Shown: positions 26,255 to 34,759, counted from the first letter of the stretch. The stretch is 64,000 bases of DNA from Lysobacteraceae bacterium (GCA_016789405.1 JAEUPQ010000026.1:248001-312000), one strand, 5' to 3'. The notes: a model not told the origin generated them from the sequence alone. A program made the numbers and translations.

Positions 26255-26623
26255 ATGCAAACGGTCATAGGGTCCTGCCATTGCGGTGCGGTCGAATTCG
26301 AAGTCGATCTGATCGACGGTCACGAGAACATCAGGCGGTGCAACTGCTCCATCTGCAGCCGCAAGGGCGCGATCATGGCGGGAGTGACCCTGGACCGCCT
26401 TCGCGTCACCCGGGGCGCGGACAAGCTGAGCCTGTACCAGTGGAATACCGGAATCGCCAAGCATTACTTCTGCAGCATCTGCGGCATCTACACGCACCAT
26501 CAGCGTCGCAGCGTCCCGACCGAGTACGGCTACAACCTCGCCTGCATCGAAGGCATCGACCTGGCGACCATCGGCCCGATCGGCGCCAGCAACGGCGCTT
26601 CGCAGTCGCTGGTCGAGCCCTGA
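26255..26623 (+). CDS. GFA-family zinc protein
   Basis: 122 residues matching the glutathione-dependent formaldehyde-activating (GFA) fold. Zinc ligands are seen as CHCG (Cys8, Cys10), RCNCSIC (Cys29, Cys31, Cys34) and FCSICGIYTHHQ (Cys73, Cys76). Members are mostly of unknown substrate despite the family name. It stands alone among small hypothetical genes. Confidence 0.88.
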   Translation: MQTVIGSCHCGAVEFEVDLIDGHENIRRCNCSICSRKGAIMAGVTLDRLRVTRGADKLSLYQWNTGIAKHYFCSICGIYTHHQRRSVPTEYGYNLACIEGIDLATIGPIGASNGASQSLVEP

Positions 26624-26684
26624 TCCTTCGTTCGACGGATTTTCGCTTCACGACCGGCTTGCACCAGACGACACGTCATTTCGA

Positions 26685-26900
26685 ATGATCGATCAGCTGT
26701 GGAATTCGTGGCAATTCAATGTCTGGCTCGGCCTGGCCAGCCTCGGCGCGGGTCTTGCCGTCGTGGCGCCGTGCCTGCTGGTTCCGTCATGGCGCCGCAG
26801 GATTCTGCGCTCGGATATCGACATCGAGGGCGTCGGTCTGATCGCCTTGACGGTCGTCATCATCGCTATCGGGTTCTACAACTATTTCGCCGGTCGCTGA
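26685..26900 (+). CDS. Small membrane protein, unknown function
   Basis: 71 residues with two membrane helices (about 12-34 and 50-68) separated by a basic loop (PSWRRRILRSD). Similar two-helix proteins are common beside accessory genes. No function can be assigned; the next gene starts 34 bases later. Confidence 0.55.
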   Translation: MIDQLWNSWQFNVWLGLASLGAGLAVVAPCLLVPSWRRRILRSDIDIEGVGLIALTVVIIAIGFYNYFAGR

Positions 26901-26934
26901 TTCCGGCGGACACATCGGCCGAGCATCGCAGCCC

Positions 26935-27357
26935 ATGACCGAACCACTCCTCTATCTGCACCTCCCACCCGGCAGCCCGCTGCCCGACATCGCGCGCCTG
27001 TCGCCATACCGCGCCGTGGTCATCATCGAGGCGCAGGTCAGGGCCGACTGGCAGTGGAAGGTCAGCGACTGGCTGGTGGCGTCGGGGTGCCTGTACATGA
27101 TGGCCTGGGGGCCGGACTGCACGACGTGGGACGATTCGGTGGACATCGCGAATCTTGAGGCGTTCGACTACGGCGACATTCCGGATGATCGCCATGTGTT
27201 CACCACGTGGCACAACGACGAGTCGCTGGGCGATGTGTTCGATTTCTGCAAGCGGCACGCGAGGCATCCGGTGGTGGAGCTGCCTCGGGTGGTGCTGGTG
27301 CACATCGCGTGGCAAAGCGACGAAGCGGGCATGCTGCAGGCTTATGCAGAAGCCTGA
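26935..27357 (+). CDS. Hypothetical cytoplasmic protein
   Basis: 140 residues, rich in Trp, Asp and His (WLVASGCLYMMAWGPDCTTWDD; HVFTTWHNDESLGDVFDFC). It begins with MTEPLLYLHLPPGSP. It has the feel of a conserved uncharacterised family of alpha/beta fold, but I cannot name it with confidence. It ends just before the inverted repeat copy at 27366. Confidence 0.65.
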   Translation: MTEPLLYLHLPPGSPLPDIARLSPYRAVVIIEAQVRADWQWKVSDWLVASGCLYMMAWGPDCTTWDDSVDIANLEAFDYGDIPDDRHVFTTWHNDESLGDVFDFCKRHARHPVVELPRVVLVHIAWQSDEAGMLQAYAEA

Positions 27358-27365
27358 TGGCGGGT

Positions 27366-27397
27366 GGTGGGGTTCGCTGCGCTCACCGCCACCCTAC
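27366..27397. repeat. Dispersed short palindromic repeat, copy 2 (inverted)
   Basis: A diverged reverse-complement copy of the repeat at 24149: GGTGGGGTTCGC ... GCCACCCTAC. It overlaps the 3' end of the polymerase gene, whose TAG stop codon (27394-27396 on the minus strand) lies inside the repeat. Confidence 0.65.
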
Positions 27398-28797
27398 CGG
27401 GCTTGCGGTTTGCGCTTGTCGCGGGCTTCGCGGTGCGCGGTTTCGGCCATGACCTTGAACTGGCGTTCGCGCTTGAGCCACAGTTCGTGCGCGGCGCCTT
27501 CCGTGGTTTCTTCCTCCAGCGCGGTCTGCGGGATCTGGCCGAAGGCGATGCGCATCGGTGCGGCGTGCTGCGACACCGCGTTCTGCATCGCGCCGAAGTA
27601 CAGGGCATTGTTGCCGTAGCGCTGGTTGATCTTGTCGAGCACGGTGCTCATCTCCTGGCTGCGTCGGCGTTCGGGGATGAGTTCCGCGGTAACGCTGCCG
27701 CGCGGTTCGAGATTCACCAGCGTGACCGACACCGACAGCGGCGGATGGCGTTTCGGGTTCCAGCGGCCGGAGGCGAGGGCGCGTTCCAGGGCTTCGAGTT
27801 CGTGGCCGAGCAGCTTCAGGAAGGTGGGCGTGTCGTCGAGCGGCGCGAAGCTCAGGTCGCGTTCGAAGCGCTTGTCCATGCCGACGAAGCGCATGCGGAT
27901 CGCCAGGCCGCCGGCGAGGAACTCTTCGTGGCGCAGGCGCATCGCGGCCTTCGCGAGCAGCTTGAACAGCACCGAGCGCGCGCCGGCATAGGTGCGCAGT
28001 TCGGGGCCGAGCACGTGCGAATGCCCGACCGAGGCGCGCGGGCTTTCGCGGCGGGGCAGGTGATGGCCACGCAACTGCAGCCAGTAGCGGTCGCCCTCGA
28101 CGCTGCCCCAGGCGGCGCGCAGGTGGTCGCGGGTCGCGCTGCACAGTTGTTCGACGGTGTAGATGCCGGCGCGCCACAGCCGATTTTCCATCGACGGGCC
28201 GATGCCGCAGAAATCGCGCAGTTTCAGGTCGTGCAGCTTGTGCGGCAGGTCGGACAGCTCCAGCACCGTCAGCCCGTCCGGCTTCTGCATGTCGGACGCG
28301 GTCTTGGCGAGGAACTGGTTCGGTGCGATGCCGATCGAGCACTTGATCGCCTCGAAGCCGCGATCAATGAAGGTGCGCTTGATGTTGCGCGCGATCGCTT
28401 CCGCGTTCTCGCGCTTGCGCTCGCGACCGATCAGCCAGCACGGCACCTCGTCGATGGAGCCGGGTGTGTCGTGCGGGATGCAGTCGCCGATCGCGTCCAT
28501 CAGCTGGTGATGTACTTCGACGTAGCGCGCCGGGCGCGCCTGGATCAGCACGATGTCCGGACACTTCTCGCGTGCCTCGTACACCGGCGTGCCGGTCTTC
28601 ACGCCGAAGGCCTTGGCCTCGTAGCTGGCAGCGATGCAGCAGGTGGTCTCGGCCATCACCGGTACCACGCCAACCGGGCGGCCGCGCAGGCGCGGGTCGT
28701 CTTCCTGCTCGACCGAGGCGAAATACGAATTGAAGTCGACGAAGAGGCAGCGCAGGGTCACGGGGCGGCTCGCAGGAAGTACGACGGTCTGCGGCAT
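27394..28797 (-). CDS. Y-family DNA polymerase
   Basis: 467-residue translesion polymerase of the DinB/UmuC superfamily. The catalytic metal motifs are intact: FVDFNSYFASVEQ near residue 20 and GSIDEVPCW, in contrast to the inactive ImuB. KCSIGIAPNQFLAKTASD and the helix-hairpin-helix stretch FCGIGPSMENRLWRAGI follow, then a little-finger region. The start at 28797 is preferred because GGGGCGG lies just upstream; an ATG six codons earlier has no ribosome-binding site. It does not sit with lexA, imuA or dnaE2. The stop codon lies in a dispersed repeat, so the last residues may be repeat-derived. Confidence 0.88.
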   Translation of the reverse strand: MPQTVVLPASRPVTLRCLFVDFNSYFASVEQEDDPRLRGRPVGVVPVMAETTCCIAASYEAKAFGVKTGTPVYEAREKCPDIVLIQARPARYVEVHHQLMDAIGDCIPHDTPGSIDEVPCWLIGRERKRENAEAIARNIKRTFIDRGFEAIKCSIGIAPNQFLAKTASDMQKPDGLTVLELSDLPHKLHDLKLRDFCGIGPSMENRLWRAGIYTVEQLCSATRDHLRAAWGSVEGDRYWLQLRGHHLPRRESPRASVGHSHVLGPELRTYAGARSVLFKLLAKAAMRLRHEEFLAGGLAIRMRFVGMDKRFERDLSFAPLDDTPTFLKLLGHELEALERALASGRWNPKRHPPLSVSVTLVNLEPRGSVTAELIPERRRSQEMSTVLDKINQRYGNNALYFGAMQNAVSQHAAPMRIAFGQIPQTALEEETTEGAAHELWLKRERQFKVMAETAHREARDKRKPQAR

Positions 28798-28906
28798 GTC
28801 CGCCCCAACGGGCATGCGGATGTTCGGACGTGTTTGTTTGGAGCGGGGTGTTGCGGGCCCGCTCGCCGGAACGGGTCAGAGGATTATCGCACCGTCGCTC
28901 TTGTAG

Positions 28907-29072
28907 AGCGGAGCTTGCTCCGCTGCCGTTTGTCCGAAGATTCGAGCGGAGCAAGCTCCGCTGCCGCCGTTCCTGTAGAGCGGAGCTTGCTCCGCTCGCT
29001 TCTCCCGGGAAGGCATGAGCGGAGCAAGCTCCGCTCTACGGCACAAGGCATTCGAGCGGAGCAAGCGCCGCT
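28907..29072. repeat. Array of five palindromic repeats (REP-like)
   Basis: Five copies of AGCGGAGC-TT/AA-GCTCCGCT lie at 28907, 28945, 28979, 29018 and 29055 (the last with one mismatch), in mixed orientation. Outer flanks read GTAG before forward copies and CTAC after reverse ones. They fill the gap between the polymerase and rpiA. Two more copies follow pepP at 36856-36911. Confidence 0.9.
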
Positions 29073-29090
29073 CTACGGCAAATCAACGGG

Positions 29091-29738
29091 TTACAGGACG
29101 ATCGGCGGCTCGCCGCCGACGATCACCACGTCGGCCGGGCGGCGCGCGAACAGGCCGACGCTGACCACGCCGGGGATCTGGTTCAGGTCGCGCTCCATGC
29201 CGACCGGGTCGGTGATCGCCAGGCCGTGCACGTCGAGGATCCAGTTGCCGTTGTCGGTGACCACGCCGTCGCGCCAGACCGGCTGGCCGCCGGTGATGCG
29301 GACGATTTCGCGGGCGACGAGACTGCGCGCCATCGGGATGACTTCCACCGGCAGCGGGAAGCGGCCGAGGATGCCGACCTGCTTGCTCGGGTCGACGATG
29401 CAGACGAAGGTCTTGCTGGCTTCGGCGATGATCTTCTCGCGGGTCAGTGCGGCGCCGCCGCCCTTGATCAGGCGACGGTGCCCGTCGCATTCGTCGGCGC
29501 CGTCCACGTACAGCGACAGCGGGCCGGTCGCGTTGAGGTCCTGCACTTCGATGCCGTGCGCGCGCAGGCGCTCGGTGCTCTGCTCGGAGCTGGAGACGGT
29601 GGCCTTGATGCGGTCCTTGATGCGGGCGAGGCCGTCGATGAAGTAGGCGACCGTGGAGCCGGTGCCGACGCCGACGATCATGCCGTCTTCGACGTATTCG
29701 AGGGCCTTTTCCGCGGCCAGGCGTTTCATTTCGGACAT
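29091..29738 (-). CDS. rpiA: Ribose-5-phosphate isomerase A
   Basis: 215-residue enzyme interconverting ribose-5-phosphate and ribulose-5-phosphate in the pentose phosphate pathway. Family blocks are [14 protein letters not shown] (phosphate loop), [28 protein letters not shown] (catalytic Asp/Glu/Lys) and a normal C terminus. It follows the EVE-domain gene by seven bases on the same strand, so it probably belongs to the fau-EVE-rpiA run. Confidence 0.96.
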   Translation of the reverse strand: MSEMKRLAAEKALEYVEDGMIVGVGTGSTVAYFIDGLARIKDRIKATVSSSEQSTERLRAHGIEVQDLNATGPLSLYVDGADECDGHRRLIKGGGAALTREKIIAEASKTFVCIVDPSKQVGILGRFPLPVEVIPMARSLVAREIVRITGGQPVWRDGVVTDNGNWILDVHGLAITDPVGMERDLNQIPGVVSVGLFARRPADVVIVGGEPPIVL

Positions 29739-29745
29739 GATGGTG

Positions 29746-30213
29746 TCATTCGAGGGAGAGAAGGGTTTTCCACTGCGCGGCGGTCACCGGCAGCACGGAC
29801 AGGCGGTTGCCCTTGCGGATCAGCGCGAAATCCTCGCCGAGGGCGTCCGCATGGGCACGGATGTCGTCCAGCGCGATCGGGCGCTTGAGCTTGCGCACGT
29901 AGCGCACGTCGACCAGTTCCCAGCGCGGCTGCTCGCGGGTGGCCTTTTCGTCGAAGTACTTCGACTTGCGATCGAACTGGCTCGGATCGGGATAGGCGGT
30001 GCAGGCGACTTCAGCGATGCCGTAGACGCCGGGCACGTCCGCATTGGAGTGGTAGAACAGCACCCCGTCGCCGACCTGCATCTCGCGCATGAAATTGCGC
30101 GCCTGGTAATTGCGCACGCCGGTCCAGGGTTCGACCTGGACGCGGGCGAGGTCGTCGATCGAGAAGTCGTCGGGTTCCGACTTCATCAGCCAATAGCGTT
30201 TGCGGTTGCTCAT
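29746..30213 (-). CDS. EVE-domain protein
   Basis: 155 residues forming a single EVE domain (relatives: Thy28/THYN1; related to PUA and YTH folds that read modified bases). Typical stretches are [42 protein letters not shown] and [16 protein letters not shown]. The start overlaps the fau stop (ATGA), so it is coupled to fau. Confidence 0.92.
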   Translation of the reverse strand: MSNRKRYWLMKSEPDDFSIDDLARVQVEPWTGVRNYQARNFMREMQVGDGVLFYHSNADVPGVYGIAEVACTAYPDPSQFDRKSKYFDEKATREQPRWELVDVRYVRKLKRPIALDDIRAHADALGEDFALIRKGNRLSVLPVTAAQWKTLLSLE

Positions 30214-30818
30214 GCGGCGTTCGGTGCGAAGATCCGGGTGCCTGCTTCGGTGCAGACGGCGTCGAGGGCCACGTCCCACGGCTCGACGATCAGGGGCTCG
30301 GTGTGCTGGAGGGCGAAACCGGCGCCGACCAGCCATGGCGGTGCGGCGGTGTCGCGGCGGAATGCGAGGGTGCGATCGTACCAGCCGCCGCCCATGCCCA
30401 GTCGCTGGCCGTGGTCGTCGAAGCCCACCAGCGGCATCACGATCAAGGCCATCTCCTCGGCGTCCAACAGCTCCGCGGTCTCCGGTTCCGGAATGCCGTA
30501 GCGGTTGGTCACGAGGGGCTCGCCCGGGCGCCAGGGTGCGAAGCGCAGGCGGCCGTCGTCATGCAGGACGGGCAGGCAGTACCGGACGTCTGCCGGCAGG
30601 CGCAGTTGCCAGACATGCAGGGCGATCTCGCCGTCGCTGGCCCAGTAACCGGCGACGCATCCGGTCTGCGGTGCGAAGGGCAGGGCGAGCAGGCGGGCGG
30701 ACAGCGCCTCGGCCCCGGAAATTCGCGCGGCCGCAGGCAGCTGGCGGCGGCGTTCGCGGAGGATCGGGCGCAGGTGACGGCGCTGTTCCGTGGCGGAACT
30801 CGGGCTGGGGCGGGTCAT
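30210..30818 (-). CDS. fau: 5-formyltetrahydrofolate cyclo-ligase
   Basis: 202-residue enzyme turning 5-formyl-THF into 5,10-methenyl-THF at the cost of ATP. Recognisable parts: LRPILRERRRQL near the N terminus, GYWASDGEI, and the signature MPLVGFDDHGQRLGMGGGWYDRTLA. Its position downstream of zapA and 6S RNA is the conserved gammaproteobacterial order. The ATG at 30818 gives the expected N-terminal extension. Three tandem terminators separate it from 6S RNA, so it likely has its own promoter within 30819-30960. Confidence 0.93.
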   Translation of the reverse strand: MTRPSPSSATEQRRHLRPILRERRRQLPAAARISGAEALSARLLALPFAPQTGCVAGYWASDGEIALHVWQLRLPADVRYCLPVLHDDGRLRFAPWRPGEPLVTNRYGIPEPETAELLDAEEMALIVMPLVGFDDHGQRLGMGGGWYDRTLAFRRDTAAPPWLVGAGFALQHTEPLIVEPWDVALDAVCTEAGTRIFAPNAA

Positions 30819-30962
30819 GGCGCCACGACGGGAAAGTGGACGCGCATTGTGCGACATCCGCGACATCGATTCCAAAAAACGATCGGTCATGCCGGTCGTG
30901 CGCTCTGCCATTTGTCGAGGCGTCTCGATCGACGGAAGCATGACTCGCGCGATGGCGATGGG

Positions 30963-31058
30963 CACAAAGACAAAACCCGCGCCAAGGCGCGGAGCACAAA
31001 GACAAAACCCGCGCCAAGGCGCGGAACACAAAGACAAAACCCGCGCCAAGGCGCGGGT
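30963..31058 (-). terminator. Three tandem copies of an intrinsic terminator after 6S RNA
   Basis: A 32-bp unit is repeated three times (starts at 30963, 30995, 31027). On the minus strand each copy reads as a hairpin (CCGCGCCTTGGCGCGG) followed by TTTTGTCTTTGTG. The copy nearest 6S RNA is extended to a 9-bp stem. They lie 45 bases past the 6S 3' end and before fau. Confidence 0.88.
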
Positions 31059-31102
31059 TTGCGGGCGGCGCGCGGGGAGAGCCGCGTGTCGCGGGAAGAA
31101 AT

Positions 31103-31291
31103 GCATCCTCCGCCATGCCGATGCTCGCGAAAACGACCTTGAACCCGGGGTTCAAGTGGGGACGCTTGGCTTCCATCGGGCTTCCCGCTGCGAGGCGGAC
31201 ATGCACACCCGGATTCCGTTGCGCCCCCGTGGTCGTATTTAAGGGCCAAGGCGAATGTTTTGCGCGCGCCGTCGTTCACGGCAGAGGACGC
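31103..31291 (-). ncRNA. ssrS: 6S RNA
   Basis: About 189 nt regulatory RNA that binds sigma-70 RNA polymerase in stationary phase. The 5' end GCGTCCTCTGCCGTG (31277-31291) and the 3' end CATGGCGGAGGATGC (31103-31117) pair over 15 positions with G-U wobbles, forming the closing stem. The conserved late hairpin ACTTGAACCCCGGGTTCAAG (around 31138-31157) matches the same element in E. coli 6S. The location between zapA and fau is the canonical one. The ends are set by the stem and by the promoter spacing, so they are accurate to a few bases. Confidence 0.92.
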
Positions 31292-31297
31292 GTGGGC

Positions 31298-31325
31298 AGT
31301 ATAGACCCGGGGGCGGGAATCGCAA
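31298..31325 (-). promoter_or_regulatory. 6S RNA promoter
   Basis: On the minus strand TTGCGA (31320-31325) and TATACT (31298-31303) are spaced by 16 bases. The -10 box ends seven bases before the deduced 5' end of 6S RNA. Confidence 0.8.
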
Positions 31326-31418
31326 GGTCGTTCGTCGCGAAACGTCGCCGGTCGGACGACCGGTTTCCTGAATACGCCCTTGAAACATGCCTTGAATCGA
31401 GGTGTTCGTCGTGTTCGT

Positions 31419-31931
31419 TCAGCGCTTGCGCGCTGCGCGCATCTGTTCGTGCATCCAGGCGTACTGGCGCTTGCTCGAAGCGATGATGTCCTCGAACGCG
31501 GACAGTGCCTCGCGCACGTGCCTGCAGTCGTCGGCGCTGGCCGCCATGGCGATGGCCTGCAGTGCGCGCATGTAGCGCGGCAGCAGAGTTTCTTTTTTCA
31601 GTCGCTGCTCATCCTTGAAGGCCTGCGTGTCCAGCACATCAAGGAAGAAAGCGCCGCGCTGTTGTTCGCTCCAGATTCCGTCGGCCACCAGCGCATCGGC
31701 TTCGGCGTCGATCGCGCGATGCTGCTCTTCTTCCGCGGCCATGCGGGCTTCGTCGGCACCACGGATCGTGCGATCCATCATAGCCTCGAAGGCTTTCGCA
31801 TCGCCGATCGGGCAGTCGATCGGTGCTGGCGCCGTCGTGGCAGCAGCAGTCGTGTCGGGTGCGGTCGTGGCAGGCGTTGTGTTGCCGGACGCGGCAAGGG
31901 CGGTCGACAGCAGGAGGGTGCCCAGCAGCAA
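31419..31931 (-). CDS. Small exported protein, unknown function
   Basis: 170 residues starting at a TTG, supported by GGAG eight bases upstream. A signal peptide (LLGTLLLSTALAA) is followed by a Thr/Ala/Pro-rich tether and a charged helical domain with two Cys (APIDCPIG; SADDCRHV) that could bridge. No recognised family. It is transcribed after zapA and before 6S RNA, an unusual extra gene in this otherwise conserved interval. Confidence 0.65.
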   Translation of the reverse strand: MLLGTLLLSTALAASGNTTPATTAPDTTAAATTAPAPIDCPIGDAKAFEAMMDRTIRGADEARMAAEEEQHRAIDAEADALVADGIWSEQQRGAFFLDVLDTQAFKDEQRLKKETLLPRYMRALQAIAMAASADDCRHVREALSAFEDIIASSKRQYAWMHEQMRAARKR

Positions 31932-31947
31932 GGTGTCGCTCCGTCGG

Positions 31948-31994
31948 GATCATTCGTCCGGGACCAGTCGTCCGGGATCACTTGTCCGGGATCA
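31948..31994. repeat. 14-bp tandem repeat behind zapA
   Basis: Three full 14-base units (GATCATTCGTCCGG, GACCAGTCGTCCGG, GATCACTTGTCCGG) and a partial fourth run into the zapA stop codon. They occupy the gap between zapA and the exported-protein gene. Confidence 0.75.
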
Positions 31995-32279
31995 CTCGCC
32001 GGTGAGCGCGTCGAGCTTGCGGTTCATCTCGGCCAGCGTGCGCACGATCTCGCGTTCGCGCGAGGATTGTTCGTTGCGCATCATTTCCAGCTCATGCGCC
32101 AGGTTCAGCGCCGCCAGCACCGCCACGCGATCGACGGCGGCCATGCGATTGGTGCCGCGCACCTCGCGCATCTTGTTCTCGAGCATCCGTGCCGCCGCCA
32201 GCAGGCTCTCGCGCTGCTCGGGATCGACGCCGACGGTGTATTCGCGGTCGAGAATGCGGATGTTGACCGCTTCGCTCAT
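31992..32279 (-). CDS. zapA: Cell division protein ZapA
   Basis: 95-residue FtsZ-ring stabiliser. The N-terminal beta part (VNIRILDREYTVGVDPEQRESLLAAARML) and the C-terminal coiled coil (LEMMRNEQSSREREIVRTLAEMNRKLD) are typical. It lies 10 bases behind the TIGR02449 coiled-coil gene, giving a two-gene division operon ahead of 6S RNA. Confidence 0.94.
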   Translation of the reverse strand: MSEAVNIRILDREYTVGVDPEQRESLLAAARMLENKMREVRGTNRMAAVDRVAVLAALNLAHELEMMRNEQSSREREIVRTLAEMNRKLDALTGE

Positions 32280-32289
32280 GGAGACTTGC

Positions 32290-32514
32290 TCAGGTGTGCT
32301 GTTCGAGGGACTTCAGGCGCGCGATCATCGCTTCGACGCGGGAGCGGGCCTGCTCGTTCTTCGCCAGCAGTTGCGACCGGTCGTTGGCCAGCTGCTCCTG
32401 CTGCAGGCGCAGGCTGCGGTTTTCCTCGGCGAGGCGCTGGACGCGCTGCGCCAGGGTCTCGACCTTGGCGGCCAGGGCACGCAGTTCGGCGATCATGTCG
32501 GGGCCGGTTTCCAT
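32290..32514 (-). CDS. ZapB-like coiled-coil protein (TIGR02449)
   Basis: 74 residues, almost entirely a coiled coil of heptads rich in Leu, Glu, Arg and Gln (LAAKVETLAQRVQRLAEENRSLR). This is the TIGR02449 family found directly upstream of zapA in Xanthomonadaceae and Pseudomonas. A role bridging ZapA rings like ZapB is inferred from size, fold and position. Confidence 0.85.
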   Translation of the reverse strand: METGPDMIAELRALAAKVETLAQRVQRLAEENRSLRLQQEQLANDRSQLLAKNEQARSRVEAMIARLKSLEQHT

Positions 32515-32545
32515 GTCGGCACGATAGGCAGCCGTCCGCCGGGGG

Positions 32546-34759
32546 TCAAGCGCGGTCGGCCGCGCCCTCCTCGCTGCCCGTGGAGACGCCCGGCACCCAG
32601 GCCCGGATGAAGGCCAGGCACTCGGTCGGCGGCGCCGGGCGCGACAGCCAGTGGCCCTGGATCTCGTCGCAGCGGAAGTGGTCGAGGAAGCGCATCTGGG
32701 TCTCGGTCTCCACGCCTTCGGCGACCACGGTCAGGCCCAGCGAGTGGGCCATCGTGATCACGGTGGTGGTGATCGCGGTGTCGTCGGGGTCGCGGTTCAG
32801 GTCGGTGATGAAGGTCTTGTCGATCTTCAGCGTGGTGATCGGCAGGCGCTTGAGGTAGGCCAGCGATGAGTAGCCGGTGCCGAAATCGTCGATTGCCAGC
32901 GACACGCCCATCTCGCGCAGGGCCTGGAGCTTCGCCGCAGCCTGCTCGGCGTTGGCCATCAGCACGCTTTCGGTGACTTCCAGCTCCAGCGCGCGGGGCG
33001 GCAGACCGGTGTCGGCCAGCACGCGACGGACGATCTCGGAGAAGTCGCCGCGCAGCAGCTGCACCACGGACACATTGACCGAGACGTTGAGCGAGGTCAT
33101 GCCCGCGTCGTGCCACTGCCGCAGGGTGCGGCAGGCCTCGCGCAGCACCCATTCGCCGATGCCGAGGATCAGCCCGCTTTCCTCGGCGAGCGGGATGAAC
33201 AGGTTCGGCGGGATGTCGCCGTATTCCTCGCTGGTCCAGCGCAGCAGCGCTTCGACGCCGGTGATCCGCTGCGCCGACAGCGACATGCGAGGCTGGAACA
33301 CCAGGCGCAACTCGCCGCGGTCCAGCACCTTGTGCAGCGCGCCGGAGAGCTGCGCGCGACGCCGGTTGGCCACGTCCATGCTGTCGTCGTAGCGGACGAA
33401 GGTGCGACGGCCCGCGGCCTTGGCCTGGTACATCGCAGTGTCCGCCTGCTTGAGCAGTTCGGTCGGCACCTGTCCGTGGTCGGGGTACAGGCTGATGCCG
33501 ATCGACGGCGAAATCACCACTTCCTGGCGATCGTCCAGCACCAGCGGCGCCTCGAAGGCCATGATGATCTCGCGGGCCACGCGGTCGGCTTCCGACACGT
33601 CGGCAAGGTTTTCCAGCACCACGGTGAACTCGTCGCCGCCCAGGCGCGCGACGGTCTGCTGCTCGCCCACGGTGTCCTGCAGGCGCATGGCCGTGGCGCG
33701 GAGGATGCGGTCGCCAGCGGTGTGGCCGAGCGAGTCGTTGATGTCCTTGAACCGGTCCAGGTCGAGAAAGAGGACTGCGATGTGGTGGTTCTGCCGTCGC
33801 GCACGCACGATCGCCCGCGACAGACGCTCGGACAACATCGCGCGGTTGGGCAGGTTGGTCAGCGTGTCGAAATTGGCGAGGTAGCGCAGTTCCTGCTCGG
33901 CGCGCTTCTGCTGGGTGATGTCGGCGATCACGACCACGTACAGGCGCTGTTCGCCGGCGATGCCTTCGGTGGCATTCGCTTCGACCTGGCACAGGAATTC
34001 CTGGCCGTTCTTGCGGCGCTGCCACATCTCGCCTGTCCAGTGGCCCTCGTTCGACAGCTTCTGGCGGACCTTGCCGTAGAAGACGACGTCGTGGCGCGTG
34101 CTGTCGAGCAGGTTGGCGCCGTGCCCGAGCACTTCGCGTTCGGTGTAGCCGGTGGTGCGCGTGAACGCCGGGTTGATCGAGACGAAATTGAAGTCGCGGT
34201 CGAGCACCGCCACCGCCTCGTTCATGCTGTGCAGCACCGAGATCGCGATGCGGCGCTCGCGTTCCGCCTGGCGGATCCGGGTGACGTCGCGCGCGGTGCC
34301 GGCGATGCGGCGTGCGCGGCCGTCGGCACCGACTTCGACGACCCGGCCACGGGCCCGCACCCAGAGCCATTCGCCGTGGGTGTCCAGCACGCGGTGCTCG
34401 GACATGAACAGTTCGCTTTCGCCGCGCAGGTGGCGGCGCATGCGGTCTTCGACCAGCGCCCGGTCATCGGGATGGATGCGATGGTCGCTCTCGGTCATCG
34501 TCAGCACGCGCAGCTCAGGGGCGACGCTGCGGGTGTCGACCCACATCCGGTGCATGTGGCCCGTGCGCAGGTCGTAGTCCCAGTACTGTTCCGAGGAAGC
34601 CCACAGCGCGAGCTTCAGGCGCTCTTCGCGTTCGCGGATCTGGTTGATGTGGTGCTTCTCGGCGCGCACCCGCCGGTTCCAGACGATCAGCAGCACCAGG
34701 CCGAGCACGGCCGCCAGCGCGAGCGGGGCGATCACTTGCAGTTCCGCGGGAAGCAGCAC
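32546..34759 (-). CDS. PAS-GGDEF-EAL cyclic-di-GMP signalling protein
   Basis: About 737 residues. One N-terminal membrane helix (residues 8-28) is followed by two PAS domains (LALWASSEQYWDYDL; then FVSINPAFTRTTGYTEREVLG), a GGDEF domain with intact RLGGDEFTVVL, and an EAL domain with intact GVEALLRW, LEVTESVLM, DDFGTGYSSL and EGVETE. Both synthesis and hydrolysis of cyclic di-GMP are possible from the motifs. The start is taken as GTG at 34759 because it precedes the helix with GAGG upstream; it is uncertain by some codons. Divergent to ygfB. Confidence 0.88.
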   Translation of the reverse strand: MLLPAELQVIAPLALAAVLGLVLLIVWNRRVRAEKHHINQIREREERLKLALWASSEQYWDYDLRTGHMHRMWVDTRSVAPELRVLTMTESDHRIHPDDRALVEDRMRRHLRGESELFMSEHRVLDTHGEWLWVRARGRVVEVGADGRARRIAGTARDVTRIRQAERERRIAISVLHSMNEAVAVLDRDFNFVSINPAFTRTTGYTEREVLGHGANLLDSTRHDVVFYGKVRQKLSNEGHWTGEMWQRRKNGQEFLCQVEANATEGIAGEQRLYVVVIADITQQKRAEQELRYLANFDTLTNLPNRAMLSERLSRAIVRARRQNHHIAVLFLDLDRFKDINDSLGHTAGDRILRATAMRLQDTVGEQQTVARLGGDEFTVVLENLADVSEADRVAREIIMAFEAPLVLDDRQEVVISPSIGISLYPDHGQVPTELLKQADTAMYQAKAAGRRTFVRYDDSMDVANRRRAQLSGALHKVLDRGELRLVFQPRMSLSAQRITGVEALLRWTSEEYGDIPPNLFIPLAEESGLILGIGEWVLREACRTLRQWHDAGMTSLNVSVNVSVVQLLRGDFSEIVRRVLADTGLPPRALELEVTESVLMANAEQAAAKLQALREMGVSLAIDDFGTGYSSLAYLKRLPITTLKIDKTFITDLNRDPDDTAITTTVITMAHSLGLTVVAEGVETETQMRFLDHFRCDEIQGHWLSRPAPPTECLAFIRAWVPGVSTGSEEGAADRA

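Noticed and set aside
27394..28797. ImuB (inactive Y-family protein)
   Set aside because: The catalytic DFN and SIDE motifs are intact, and imuA/dnaE2 are not adjacent.
28907..29072. CRISPR array from repeated palindromes
   Set aside because: Units alternate in orientation with irregular spacing, and no cas genes are present; REP-like repeats fit better.
30963..31058. CRISPR-like array
   Set aside because: The 32-bp units are directly adjacent with no unique spacers, and each contains a terminator hairpin with a T-run.
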